NCBI RefSeq assembly: GCF_900116765.1
Contig: NZ_UETC01000007.1
Span: 1 to 64,000 of the forward strand
From: Jannaschia seohaensis
GTDB lineage: Bacteria; Pseudomonadota; Alphaproteobacteria; Rhodobacterales; Rhodobacteraceae
DNA length: 64,000 nt
Direction: 5' to 3'
Under the pieces are notes generated by a model that was not told the DNA's origin, did no database searches, and worked only from the letters and a program-made list of their open reading frames with translations. The translations under genes and the position numbers were made by a program. This document shows, piece by piece, positions 37,406-45,666 of the stretch. How positions within the stretch are numbered: the first letter of the stretch is position 1; each line of letters opens with the position of its first letter.

Positions 37406-39430
37406 TCAGACGGCGATAACGCCGCCATCTTCTTTCGTGACGACCACGACCGAGGGGCGCGGCGGCATGGCCGGGTGGAAATCGGGCCAACGCGTCGCCG
37501 GATCCTCGAAGGTCGAGTTCCGCTCGAAGCCGACCATCGCGCTCACGCCATCGGTGCCGGGATGCTGCACCGCCAGGAACAGCGTCCGGCTCTCGTCGGC
37601 AAAATACGGCCCGCAAAGCTCCCCACCGACGGGGCAGCGGAAGAACAGCTTGGAATGGCCGCGCAGATCGCCTTCTGTCTCCAGCCCGTAGAGGCCGTCC
37701 GACTTGCCCGTGCGCCCCCAGCCGGAGCCCTGGTCCGTCGAGATCCAGAGCCGTCCGGCACTGTCGATGGCGCAGTTGTCCGGCGAGGCGAACCAGCCCG
37801 CATCCGAGGTCTCTGGGTTCCACATCGCCCCGACCTCTTCGACGTCCGGGTCGCCGCAGAGGACCAGGATCGACCATGTGCCGGTCGTGGCGGAGTGGTT
37901 GCCGCCCTCTTCCTTGATCTCGATGATATGGCCGAAATTCGACTCGGGCCGGGGGTTGGCGGCGTCGACCTGATCGGGCTGACGGCGCGAGTTGTTCGTC
38001 AGCATGATGTAGGCCGTCCCATCGCCGCGCGGCTGCGCGTCTTCGGGGCGGTCCATCGGCGTGGCGCCCAGGAGATCGGCGGCCAGCCGCGTGTCGATCG
38101 AGACGTCGGCCTGGCTGTTGAAGCCGTTCTCGACCGTCAGCGGCCCTTCGCCATGGACGAGCGGCAGCCAATCGACCGTTCCGTCATCATTAAAACGCGC
38201 CACATAGAGCGTCCCCTCGGACAGAAGCGACGAGCCGAAGACGGCGTTCTCCTCGGTGACGGCCTCGGCCGAGACCCATTTGTACTGGTAGTCGAAGCGG
38301 TTGTCGTCGCCCGAATAGATCACCAGCTTGCCGTCCGAGGCCACGGTCGTCTCCGCGCCCTCATGGCGGAAGCGGCCCAGCGCCGTGTGCTTGATCGGCG
38401 GCGCGTCCGGGTTCATCGGATCGACCTCGACGATGTAGCCGAAGCGGTTGGGCTCGTTCGGTTCCAGGTCGATGTTGAAGCGGTCGTGATACTTGCCCCA
38501 GGCATACCAGCGGCCCGGCACGCCATAGCGCTTCATCGACGCGGCCTCGGGCTGTTCCGAGATGTCCGGGTCGCCATCGGCGTCCAGCTTGTCCGTCCAG
38601 AAGTAGCCGTGGAAGTTCTCCTCGGCCATCAGGTAGGTGCCCCAGGGCGTCATGCCGCCGGCGCAGTTGTTGATCGTGCCGAGCACCCTCATGCCCTCGG
38701 GGTCGGCACTGGTCTTGAGGCGATCATGGCCGGCGGCCGGGCCGGAGAAGGTCATCGGCGTCTCGGCGGTGATCCGGCGGTTGGCGGGGTTGTCGCGATT
38801 GATCGACCACTTGCCGTCGGCGCCCTTGACGATCTCGAAGACGGACCCGCCATGGGCGGCCATCTCGATGTCGACCAACTCCTTGGTCATGCCCGCGAAG
38901 TCCTGGTTGTCCTGACGGCCCAGGCCCGGGAACATGACTTCTTCGTTGGTGTATTCGTGATTGACGCAGAGCATCCCGCGGCCGGGCTCGATCTCCGCGA
39001 ATCCGACATAGTCGTTGTTGTAGCCAAACTGCTTGGCCTGGGCCGCGGCGGTCTGGTTCATGACGTCGAAATCGGGGGCGTCGGCGGTGATCGGGTCGCC
39101 CCAGCGGACCAGGATGTCGGCGTTATAGCCATCGGCGATGTGGTGGGTCGTGTCGTTGCCCCACTGGAGTTCGTCGAACGCGTAGCGGCTGGCGGCGGCG
39201 CCTTGGGCCTTGGCGGATTTCGGCGCGGTCAGAGCGGTCGTCCCGAACAGGGCGGTGGTCGCCGCCACGCCGAGCGAGCCGCGCAGGACGTCGCGGCGGC
39301 CATAGCGCCGCGCGATCACATCGCCGATCGTATTGCCGAGATTCGGATTGGTCGGAATGTCGTCGAAGGCTTCGAAGGCTTCGGCCTTGTTGCCATACTC
39401 CTGATTATTCAAAATTTCTCTACGGTTCAT
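37406..39430 (-). CDS. PhoX-family (DUF839) alkaline phosphatase, Tat exported
   Basis: A 674-residue protein with a twin-arginine leader (YGRRDVLRGSLGVAATTALF near residues 43-62, then AKAQGAA), so it is exported folded. The DUF839/PhoX domain follows: YVGFAEIEPGRGMLCVNHEY, FSGPAAGHDRLKTSADPEG, NNCAGGMTPWGTYLMAEENF. PhoX enzymes bind calcium and iron and cleave phosphomonoesters. The start at 39430 is set by GGGAG six bases upstream; an ATG two codons earlier overlaps that site. No convincing Pho box was seen in the 385 bases before it, which otherwise hold no gene. Confidence 0.92.
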   Translation of the reverse strand: MNRREILNNQEYGNKAEAFEAFDDIPTNPNLGNTIGDVIARRYGRRDVLRGSLGVAATTALFGTTALTAPKSAKAQGAAASRYAFDELQWGNDTTHHIADGYNADILVRWGDPITADAPDFDVMNQTAAAQAKQFGYNNDYVGFAEIEPGRGMLCVNHEYTNEEVMFPGLGRQDNQDFAGMTKELVDIEMAAHGGSVFEIVKGADGKWSINRDNPANRRITAETPMTFSGPAAGHDRLKTSADPEGMRVLGTINNCAGGMTPWGTYLMAEENFHGYFWTDKLDADGDPDISEQPEAASMKRYGVPGRWYAWGKYHDRFNIDLEPNEPNRFGYIVEVDPMNPDAPPIKHTALGRFRHEGAETTVASDGKLVIYSGDDNRFDYQYKWVSAEAVTEENAVFGSSLLSEGTLYVARFNDDGTVDWLPLVHGEGPLTVENGFNSQADVSIDTRLAADLLGATPMDRPEDAQPRGDGTAYIMLTNNSRRQPDQVDAANPRPESNFGHIIEIKEEGGNHSATTGTWSILVLCGDPDVEEVGAMWNPETSDAGWFASPDNCAIDSAGRLWISTDQGSGWGRTGKSDGLYGLETEGDLRGHSKLFFRCPVGGELCGPYFADESRTLFLAVQHPGTDGVSAMVGFERNSTFEDPATRWPDFHPAMPPRPSVVVVTKEDGGVIAV

Positions 39431-39815
39431 CCTCATCTCCCTTTGGCGATCCGCTTGCGGAACTGGCGCTCCACGCCACCTCACGGCGCCCTAATGCACA
39501 TGCTCCACGACGGTTTTGCGAAGCTTCCATGCCTTTTCACCTTACCGGGCCGCCGAAATGACTCAACGATCTTGAGCACCGGCCGGTCTGGCGGGCCATT
39601 TCCGCCAGCCCCCGTCGAACTCAGCGCCCGGGGAACCGGCCACTGCCCCGGCGCGGGCCTTGATCCGGTGCCGTGGCCAAGCTGTCTCCGCCACCGAACC
39701 GCGCCGCGGATGCGGCCCTGCGGCGACCCATCCGGCTCGGGTCATCGACCGGGCAAGAACCGCACTTTTTTGCCTTGCGAGCCCGCGAGCGCTGTCCTAA
39801 GACCCGCGGCACGGT
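39431..39815. other. Gap between phoX-like gene and tRNA-Gln
   Basis: About 385 bases. The left part should hold the phosphatase promoter, the right part the tRNA promoter. The sequence is GC-rich with several short open frames but none has a start site or domain that I can support. Confidence 0.4.
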
Positions 39816-39890
39816 TGGGGTGTGGCGCAGTGGTAGCGCAACGGTTTTTGGTACCGCAGGTCGTAGGTTCGAATCCTACCACCCCAGCCA
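39816..39890 (+). tRNA. tRNA-Gln (anticodon TTG)
   Basis: A full cloverleaf can be drawn: acceptor TGGGGTG/CACCCCA, D arm GCGC-AGTGGTA-GCGC, anticodon loop TTTTGGT with TTG, T arm GTAGG-TTCGAAT-CCTAC, discriminator G and encoded CCA. It decodes CAA. Its 3' end is shared with the last codons of the recombinase gene on the other strand, making it the probable attachment site. Confidence 0.95.
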
Positions 39891-40739
39891 AATCTCATTC
39901 TTTGCGGATGTCGCCTGACCTGCCGTCGCTGCGCGCGCGGCGATAGCCGTAGTTTCCGCCAAAATATCAAAGGGTTGGCGGAAGGTGGCGACCACCTCCC
40001 CATCCTCCCAGGTGCATTTCGATAGCACGATTTTCAGAAGCCGCCGCTTCTCGCGGGCCGGCTGGCGTTCGAACAGGGCCTGCGCGTTCCGGGCGATTTC
40101 GAGAATCCGCAAACCCTCATCCATGTAGGACTGCTCGGCCTCCTCGTGGCGCTCGATGTCCCGTTGCAGGCGGCGCTGCTCCTCGCGCCACTTGCCCGAC
40201 ATCTCCTCGAAGAACGCGCCGGTGATCTTCCCGTCGAGCTTGTCGACATACATCGCGCTGATCCGCTCGCCGAGACGGGCGTGCTCAGCCTGAAGCCGGG
40301 CGATCGCCTCCTGATGCTCGCGGCGCTCGTCGGCGTCGCTGGCGTGCAGGGCCTCGCGCACCCACTCCAGCACCTCGTCGTCGAAGCGAAGCCGGCCGAG
40401 CATGGCGGTGAACTGCTGCTCCAGCACCTCCTCGCGCACATACTTCCGGCGGCACGAGGCAGGCTCGCCCCGGCATTTGTCCGCGTAGCCGGTGCAGTGA
40501 TAGTAGATGCATTTATGCCTTTTGATCTCGCCGACCACCGAACAGCCGCATCGCGCGCAGGCGATCAGGCCCGAGAAGGCGAAGTCGTGCGTCATGCGGC
40601 AGTGCTTGCTGGCGTTCCGGCCGTCCATCACGCCCTGCACCCGCTCCCACAACTCGACCGGCACCAGCGCCTCGTGCTTGCCCTGATAGAGCTTGCCGTT
40701 CCACTGGCGTTGGTGCACGAAGCCGGTCCTGGAATTCAC
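39876..40739 (-). pseudogene. Large serine recombinase, truncated at the N-terminus
   Basis: About 287 residues of the C-terminal half: part of the recombinase domain (YQGKHEALVPVELWERVQGV), the zinc ribbon (ACARCGCSVVG, CTGYADKCRGEPASCRR) and the long coiled coil. The catalytic resolvase domain is missing; the sequence breaks at about 40740, where the IS5-family element begins. The final codons, reading Trp-Leu-Gly-Trp-stop, come from the tRNA-Gln 3' end. It was probably the integrase that brought in the neighbouring DNA and is now inactive. Confidence 0.85.
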
Positions 40740-40740
40740 A

Positions 40741-41838
40741 GCGTGAGTTCAGCGACCTAGCTGGGGGGCATGTCCAAGCCTGCGCCCACCCGCTCCCGTA
40801 CCCTGAACTGGTCCAGCTACAACGCCGCGTTGCGTAAGCGCGGCTCGCTGACGGTCTGGTTCGATCCGTCGACGCCGTGGCATGCGGCCCCTTCGAGCAA
40901 GCGCGGCGCGCAGCCGGTCTACAGCGACGCCGCGATCCAGGCCTGTCTGACGGTGAAGGGTGAGGGGCGTCTCGGGATCGGTCCAGTGGACAGATCCAGC
41001 CCCGAACGGGCGGAGCCCTGGGACGGTTCGGCTTGCCGCTGCGCCAGACGACGGGCTTCGTGGCGAGTTTGCTCAAGCTTGCAGGCCTGAACTGGCCGGT
41101 GCCGGACGTCTCGACCTTGTGCCGCCGTCAGAAGACGCTGGCCGTGCAGCTGCCCTACCGCGGCTCGGGCGGCCTGCTGCATCTTCTGGTCGACAGCACC
41201 GGGATCAAGGTCAGGGGCGAGGGCGAATGGCATGCTCGCAAGCATGGCGGGGCCAAGCGACGCGTGTGGCGCAAGGTGCATCTGGCGGTGGACGCGGCGA
41301 CGCTTGAGGGTGAGCCCCGCGAACGCCGTCGAGTTCACCGACAGCAACATAGGCGACGCGCCCATGCTGCCCGGCCTGCTATCGCAGATCCCGGAGAGCG
41401 AGCCGATCGCCTCCGGCGAGCCCGCGAGCGCCGATGGTGCCTATGACGGCCGCGCCTGCCGCGACGCCGTCGCGTCCCGAGGCGCCGATGCGATCATCCC
41501 GCCGCGCCGCAACGCCAAGCCGTGGACGACAGACAGCCCCGGCGCGGGGACCCCGCAACGAAGCCTTGCGTGCCATCAAGCGCTTCGGCCGGACGCTCTG
41601 GCGGAAGTGGTCCGGCTACCACCGCAGAAGCCGCGTCGAGGCCAAGATGAACTGCATGAAGCTGCTGGGTCCGAAGCTCATGTCCCGCAACTTCGACCGC
41701 CAGACGGCCGAACTCCAGGTCCGGATCGCCATCCTCAACCGCTTCACCGCGCTCGGCATCCCCGTCACGCAGCCCATCGGCTGAACCCCGCGGCGGAAGG
41801 GGGGAACTCGCCTTTGCGATGCTTCGTGCAACAGAGCC
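40741..41838 (+). mobile_element. Degenerate IS5-family insertion sequence
   Basis: The right end is GCTTCGTGCAACAGAGCC (41821-41838), the reverse of the GGCTCTGTTGCAC-type terminal repeat of this group. No matching left terminal repeat is visible at about 40741, where the sequence joins the recombinase fragment, so the left end appears deleted. The transposase is frameshifted and carries a foreign palindromic insert. The element looks immobile. Confidence 0.75.
40770..41784 (+). pseudogene. IS5-family transposase, frameshifted
   Basis: The protein is recognisable in pieces across three frames: NWSSYNAALRKRGSLTVWFD and DAAIQACLTVK (40770-40958), LRQTTGFVASLLKLAGLNWP to HLLVDSTGIKVRGEGEWHAR (41033-41305; contains a catalytic Asp), EFTDSNIGDAPMLPGLLSQI and DGAYDGRACRDAV (41330-41535; second Asp), and YHRRSRVEAKMNCMKLLG to the stop (41560-41784; catalytic Glu). 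About 70 bases between 40958 and 41025 interrupt the gene with an inverted repeat. At least three frame breaks make it non-functional. Confidence 0.85.
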
Positions 41839-41857
41839 GCGTCGGCCCGGTTGTTGT

Positions 41858-42211
41858 TCAGTCGCCTCTGGCCTTTCTTGCCTCCGCCGCGAGCCGGGCG
41901 ATCTCGTCGCGGGTCATGCCGCTGGTCGTCCGAAGAAGCGCCGACACCTCGACCGGCGCTCGCTTGATGATGTCGGCCAGGTCCGAGGGCATTCGCCCCG
42001 CCAAAGCCAGCAGCTCGTCGGGATCGCATTCGATGATCTGCGCGATGGCCCTGACCTTGTCCTCGGTCGGTGGCGTGAACTCGTCGCGCTCGACCTTGGA
42101 CAAGTAAGTCGGGCTCACCCCAATCTTTTGGGCCATTTGGCGCAAACCGATCTCCCTTGCCTCGCGTTCCCGGCGAACGAATGCGCCGAACTTCAGACCC
42201 TCAGCGGTCAT
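41858..42211 (-). CDS. XRE-family regulator, likely antitoxin-type, partner lost
   Basis: A 117-residue protein with an N-terminal helix-turn-helix (about residues 18-75: RQMAQKIGVSPTYLSKVERD, then TPPTEDKVRAIAQIIECDPD) and a helical tail. Regulators like this are usually followed by an ImmA/IrrE-type peptidase gene (from general knowledge), but downstream here lies the IS right end, 20 bases away. The IS or the rearrangement probably removed the partner. GAGAGGA lies before the ATG. It is predicted to bind its own promoter between 42212 and 42370. Confidence 0.8.
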   Translation of the reverse strand: MTAEGLKFGAFVRREREAREIGLRQMAQKIGVSPTYLSKVERDEFTPPTEDKVRAIAQIIECDPDELLALAGRMPSDLADIIKRAPVEVSALLRTTSGMTRDEIARLAAEARKARGD

Positions 42212-42369
42212 GGCTTCCTCTCCTGTTTAGTGGATAGATAACACGCGAGTCGCCCAACATCCAGATGCTGCGTATCGATAGGGAACGCTCCTCTATATCT
42301 AGCGCATTTGCGCGGCGGCGCTCGGCGATGCGCTGTGCTGCGGGACGGGCGTCTCGCCAATGCAGGCCC

Positions 42370-42462
42370 TCACGCAGTGAGGTCCAGCCACCGGATTTCC
42401 TCCAAAACCTGCCGAATTCCGGCTCTGGCGATACGCACATGGTTTCGTATAGCTGCTGGACG
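42370..42462 (-). pseudogene. C-terminal remnant of an unknown gene, copy 1
   Basis: Read on the minus strand it encodes YETMCVSPEPEF, then after a one-base deletion QVLEEIRWLDLTA and a TGA at 42370. The fragment at 52700 encodes the same end (YRTMCLAPEPEFRQ and on, ending TLDLAA). The parent gene is not recognised. The rest of the 454-bp gap (42212-42665) holds no supported gene. Confidence 0.55.
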
Positions 42463-42665
42463 TTTGCCACATCAGCCCACGTCAACAAGGAACCCGCGCA
42501 GCGCGAGCCCTTCTTCAAGAACAATCCCGGGTTTTCGCGCGGCGACGGGTCTGCCATCGGTCTTCGTTACGCAAGGAAACCATCGCATGCAGGTCCGGCT
42601 AACCGTGTGCGATTGGCCGATACTCGACGGCGTGCCGCCAGATAGACGGCGGTGCGGCGATACTG

Positions 42666-43709
42666 TCACCCGTGCGGCCTGCCGTATGCCACTTCCAGAG
42701 CCCGGATCGCGAACCGTCGTGCCAGCGGCGCAAGCGCCGCGGCCTCCGGATCGCTGGCCGTTCCCGACTGCGCCCGGTCGGAGATGCCGACGAAGATCAC
42801 CGCAAATCGGTAGAGGGCGAAGGCCTCGTGGAACGGCAGGAGCGGGGCCTCGAACGCCACCTGCGCGCGGTAGCGGTCAACGAATGTGCGCTGCGACGGG
42901 AGGCCTGTGGTTTCGAGGTCGTATCCGAGAAGCCCCCCGTACTCGTCGGGCGAGGTGTGCCAGGGCATGACGCAGAAGCCGAGGTCGGCAAGCGGGTGGC
43001 CCAAGGTCGAAAGCTCCCAGTCGAGGATCGCGACGACGCGGGGTTCCTCCGGGTGAAACAGGAGGTTCCCGAGGCGGAAGTCACCGTGGCAGAGCGCGAT
43101 GAGCCCGTCGTCGGGCGGCATGTTCGCGACGAGCCAGGCATGGAGGCTCTCGATCTCGGCAACGCTCCCGGAGGGCGAGGTGCGATATTGCCGGTCCCAT
43201 CGGGCGATCTGCCGCTCGAAATAGTTGCCGGGTCTGCCGTAATCGCCGAGGCCCACCTCGTCCGGCCGGATATGGTGCATCGCCGCAAGCGCGTCGGCCA
43301 CCGCCATCCAGATCGCATGCCTCTCCGAACGCGGCAGCTCGGCCAGCGAGGTGTCGGTGAACACGCGGCCCTCCACGCGCTCCATCAGGTAGAAGGGCGT
43401 GCCGATCAGCCTGGGGTCTTCGTGGTAGAGAACCGGCCGCGGAACCGGCACGCCGGTGGGGTGGAGCGCGTCGAGGACGCGGTATTCGCGGTCGACCGCG
43501 TGCGCCCCGCGCAGGATCGGGCCGCCGGGCTGCTTTCGGAGGACCAGCCGACGGTCGGCCCAGTCGAGGAAATAGGTCGGGTTCGACTGACCGCCGCCGA
43601 TCCGGGAGAGCGCGAAGCGCCCGCCGTCCGGCCCAAGGTGCCGGTGCAAGACCCCCGCCAGCGCCTCGGGATCGAAATCGAGGGGACTCTCGGTCTGCGC
43701 TGCGGTCAC
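42666..43709 (-). CDS. APH-family kinase, LvaA/ACAD10-type hydroxyacyl-CoA phosphotransferase
   Basis: A 347-residue aminoglycoside-phosphotransferase-fold protein: SRIGGGQSNPTYFLDWADRR (nucleotide loop), VLRKQPGGPIL (ATP Lys), catalytic CHGDFRLGNLLFH (Asp and Asn), and metal-binding ILDWELSTLGHPLADLG. The GTG start overlaps the stop of the acyl-CoA dehydrogenase (GTGA), so the two are coupled. In mammalian ACAD10/11 and in Pseudomonas LvaA this kind of kinase, paired with such a dehydrogenase, phosphorylates 4-hydroxyacyl-CoA. I infer the same role. Choline kinase-like activity is unlikely in this context. Confidence 0.85.
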   Translation of the reverse strand: MTAAQTESPLDFDPEALAGVLHRHLGPDGGRFALSRIGGGQSNPTYFLDWADRRLVLRKQPGGPILRGAHAVDREYRVLDALHPTGVPVPRPVLYHEDPRLIGTPFYLMERVEGRVFTDTSLAELPRSERHAIWMAVADALAAMHHIRPDEVGLGDYGRPGNYFERQIARWDRQYRTSPSGSVAEIESLHAWLVANMPPDDGLIALCHGDFRLGNLLFHPEEPRVVAILDWELSTLGHPLADLGFCVMPWHTSPDEYGGLLGYDLETTGLPSQRTFVDRYRAQVAFEAPLLPFHEAFALYRFAVIFVGISDRAQSGTASDPEAAALAPLARRFAIRALEVAYGRPHG

Positions 43710-44911
43710 GGTGCGGTCTCCCACCGGTAAAAGCCCGTCCCCTGGTCGGCGAGGTGGCGGTTGATGACCATCTTGTGGACCTCGTCCGCCCCATCCACCA
43801 GCCGCGCCTGACGGGCGTAGCGGTAGATCCACTCCAGCACCGTGTCGGTCGAATATCCCCGTGCGCCGTTGATCTGGATCGCCGTGTCGGCAGCCTTGTG
43901 GAGAAGGTTCGCGACGTGGATCTTCGCCATCGACACCTCCTTTTGCGCGTAGCCGCCGCGATCGATCTCCCAGGCCGCCTTCATCACGAGGAGCCGGCCG
44001 ACCTCGACCTGCATGGCGAGATCGCCCAGCATGACCTGTACGCTTTCGCGATCTGCGAGACGCACGCCAAAGCCCTCGCGGCGTGCGGCGTAGTCGCGCG
44101 CGATCTCGATGCAGCGCTTCGCGAGCCCGAGCCACCGCATGCAATGGGTCAGCCGCGCGGGTCCCAGCCGCGTCTGCGTGACCTTGAGCCCGCGTCCCTC
44201 CTCCAAGAGCACGTTCTCGGCCGGGATACGCAGCCCGTCGTAGACGATCTCGCAATGGCCGCCGTGCTCCTCGGGCCCCATGATCGGAATACGGCGGACG
44301 ATCTCCCAGCCCGGGTCGTCGCGGTGATGGAGGAACGCCGTGAGGCCGCGCCGCGGATCGTCGGAGGTGCGCGCCATGAGGATGAAGTGCTCCGCCGCGC
44401 CGGCGCCGGTGATGAACCACTTTCGGCCGCGGATCACGTAGGCGTCACCGTCTCGCGTCGCGGTCGTCCGCATCATGCCGGGATCCGATCCGCCGCCGGG
44501 CGCGGGCTCGGTCATGGCGAAGGCCGAGCGGACCTCGCCCCGCACGATCGGGGCGAGCCACCGTTCCCTCTGCGCCTCGGTTCCAAGGGCCTCAAGCACC
44601 ATCATGTTGCCGTCGTCTGGCGCGGCGGCGTTGAACACCACGGGACCGAAGATCGAGCGGTTCATCGTCTCATAGGTGACGGCCATGCCGATCTTGCCGA
44701 TGCCGAGGCCGCCGTTCTCGGGCGAGACCTGCGGGCACCAGAGCCCCTCGGCGCGCGCCTTGGCGCGCAGCGCCTGCAGCGGCTCCTCGGCGATGTTGTC
44801 GTGCGCGTCCCAGGCGGAGCGGTCCGCCTCGACCGGCAGGATGTGGGCTTCGACGAAGGTCTCTATCCGGTCCCGGAGCGCGGCGAGGTCGGGCGAAATG
44901 GAGAAGTCCAT
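43706..44911 (-). CDS. Acyl-CoA dehydrogenase of the ACAD10/11 (LvaC-like) type
   Basis: A 401-residue flavoprotein with the usual alpha-beta-alpha plan: SAFAMTEPAPGGGSDPGMMR and YVIRGRKWFITGAGAAEHFI (FAD-binding), ARREGFGVRLADRESVQVML and the C-terminal QINGARGYSTDTVLEWIYRY. Where ordinary acyl-CoA dehydrogenases have the catalytic Glu in YEGT, this protein has RLVDGADEVHK with Asp, a feature I associate with ACAD10/11. Those enzymes remove phosphate from 4-phosphoacyl-CoA. The chosen start ATG 44911 (MDFSISPDLAALRDRIETFV) fits the family. It is coupled to the kinase. Confidence 0.88.
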   Translation of the reverse strand: MDFSISPDLAALRDRIETFVEAHILPVEADRSAWDAHDNIAEEPLQALRAKARAEGLWCPQVSPENGGLGIGKIGMAVTYETMNRSIFGPVVFNAAAPDDGNMMVLEALGTEAQRERWLAPIVRGEVRSAFAMTEPAPGGGSDPGMMRTTATRDGDAYVIRGRKWFITGAGAAEHFILMARTSDDPRRGLTAFLHHRDDPGWEIVRRIPIMGPEEHGGHCEIVYDGLRIPAENVLLEEGRGLKVTQTRLGPARLTHCMRWLGLAKRCIEIARDYAARREGFGVRLADRESVQVMLGDLAMQVEVGRLLVMKAAWEIDRGGYAQKEVSMAKIHVANLLHKAADTAIQINGARGYSTDTVLEWIYRYARQARLVDGADEVHKMVINRHLADQGTGFYRWETAP

Positions 44912-44919
44912 GATGCGAC

Positions 44920-45666
44920 TCACAATCCTGAAACGAGGTGCCCGCCATCGACGGCGACGATAGAGCCGGTCATGTAGGCCGAATGCTCGGACGCGAGCAG
45001 AAGGAGCGGGCCGTCGAGGTCGCTCAGCCGTCCGAGGCGTCGTTGGGGGATGCGCTTGATCAGCGCGCGACCCGCGTCGGTCTCGAAGAAGGCCCTGTTG
45101 ATCGGCGTCTCGACGTAGCCGGGGCAGAGCGCGTTGACGCGGATGCCGTACCGCGCCCATTCGAGCGCGAGCGCCTTCGTCAACTGCACGACGGCCGCCT
45201 TCGAGGCCGTGTAGGCGGGGACGTGCCCGGCGACGCGAAGCCCGAGGATGGAGGCAATGTTCACGATGCTGCCGCCACCCGCGTCGCGCATTGCGCGCGC
45301 GGCGGCCTGGGCGACGCCGAAGATGCCAGTCAGGTTCGTGTCGACGACGCTGCGGAACGCTTCGGTCTCCATGTCCATCGCGGCGCCGTCCCCGGCGACG
45401 CCGGCATTGTTAATGACGATGTCGAACGCCGGGCGCCCGCCGAAAAAGGCTGCGATGCTGGCGGGCCCGGTCACGTCGAGCGCGCCCGCGTCCGCCGCGT
45501 GCCCAGCCTTGCGCAGTGCGTCGGCCTCCGCCTCGACTCGCTCCTGTCGGCGCGCAGCCAGCGTGACCTCCGCCCCTGCCGCTGCAAGAACGCCCGCGAA
45601 ATGCAGGCCGAGCCCGCTGGATGCGCCGGTGACGAGGGCGCGCTTGCCGTCCAGTGAGATCCCCAT
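44920..45666 (-). CDS. Short-chain dehydrogenase/reductase, 3-ketoacyl-reductase type
   Basis: A 248-residue SDR: NADP loop [29 protein letters not shown], Ser in IASILGL, and Tyr/Lys in YTASKAAVVQL; the C-terminal YMTGSIVAVDGGHLVSGL is canonical. Its ATG shares one base with the upstream TPP-enzyme stop (TGATG), so the genes are coupled. In an lva-like scheme it would reduce a 4-keto acyl-CoA to the 4-hydroxy form before phosphorylation. A truncated paralogue is at 52960. Confidence 0.9.
   Translation of the reverse strand: MGISLDGKRALVTGASSGLGLHFAGVLAAAGAEVTLAARRQERVEAEADALRKAGHAADAGALDVTGPASIAAFFGGRPAFDIVINNAGVAGDGAAMDMETEAFRSVVDTNLTGIFGVAQAAARAMRDAGGGSIVNIASILGLRVAGHVPAYTASKAAVVQLTKALALEWARYGIRVNALCPGYVETPINRAFFETDAGRALIKRIPQRRLGRLSDLDGPLLLLASEHSAYMTGSIVAVDGGHLVSGL

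Noticed and set aside
39431-39560. Pho box upstream of the PhoX-like gene
   Set aside because: I looked for two CTGTCAT-like direct repeats and did not find a convincing pair.
42666-44420. A 584-codon frame spanning the kinase and part of the dehydrogenase
   Set aside because: Its first 237 codons are antisense-frame noise over the acyl-CoA dehydrogenase; the kinase domain begins at GTG 43709, which overlaps the dehydrogenase stop by GTGA.
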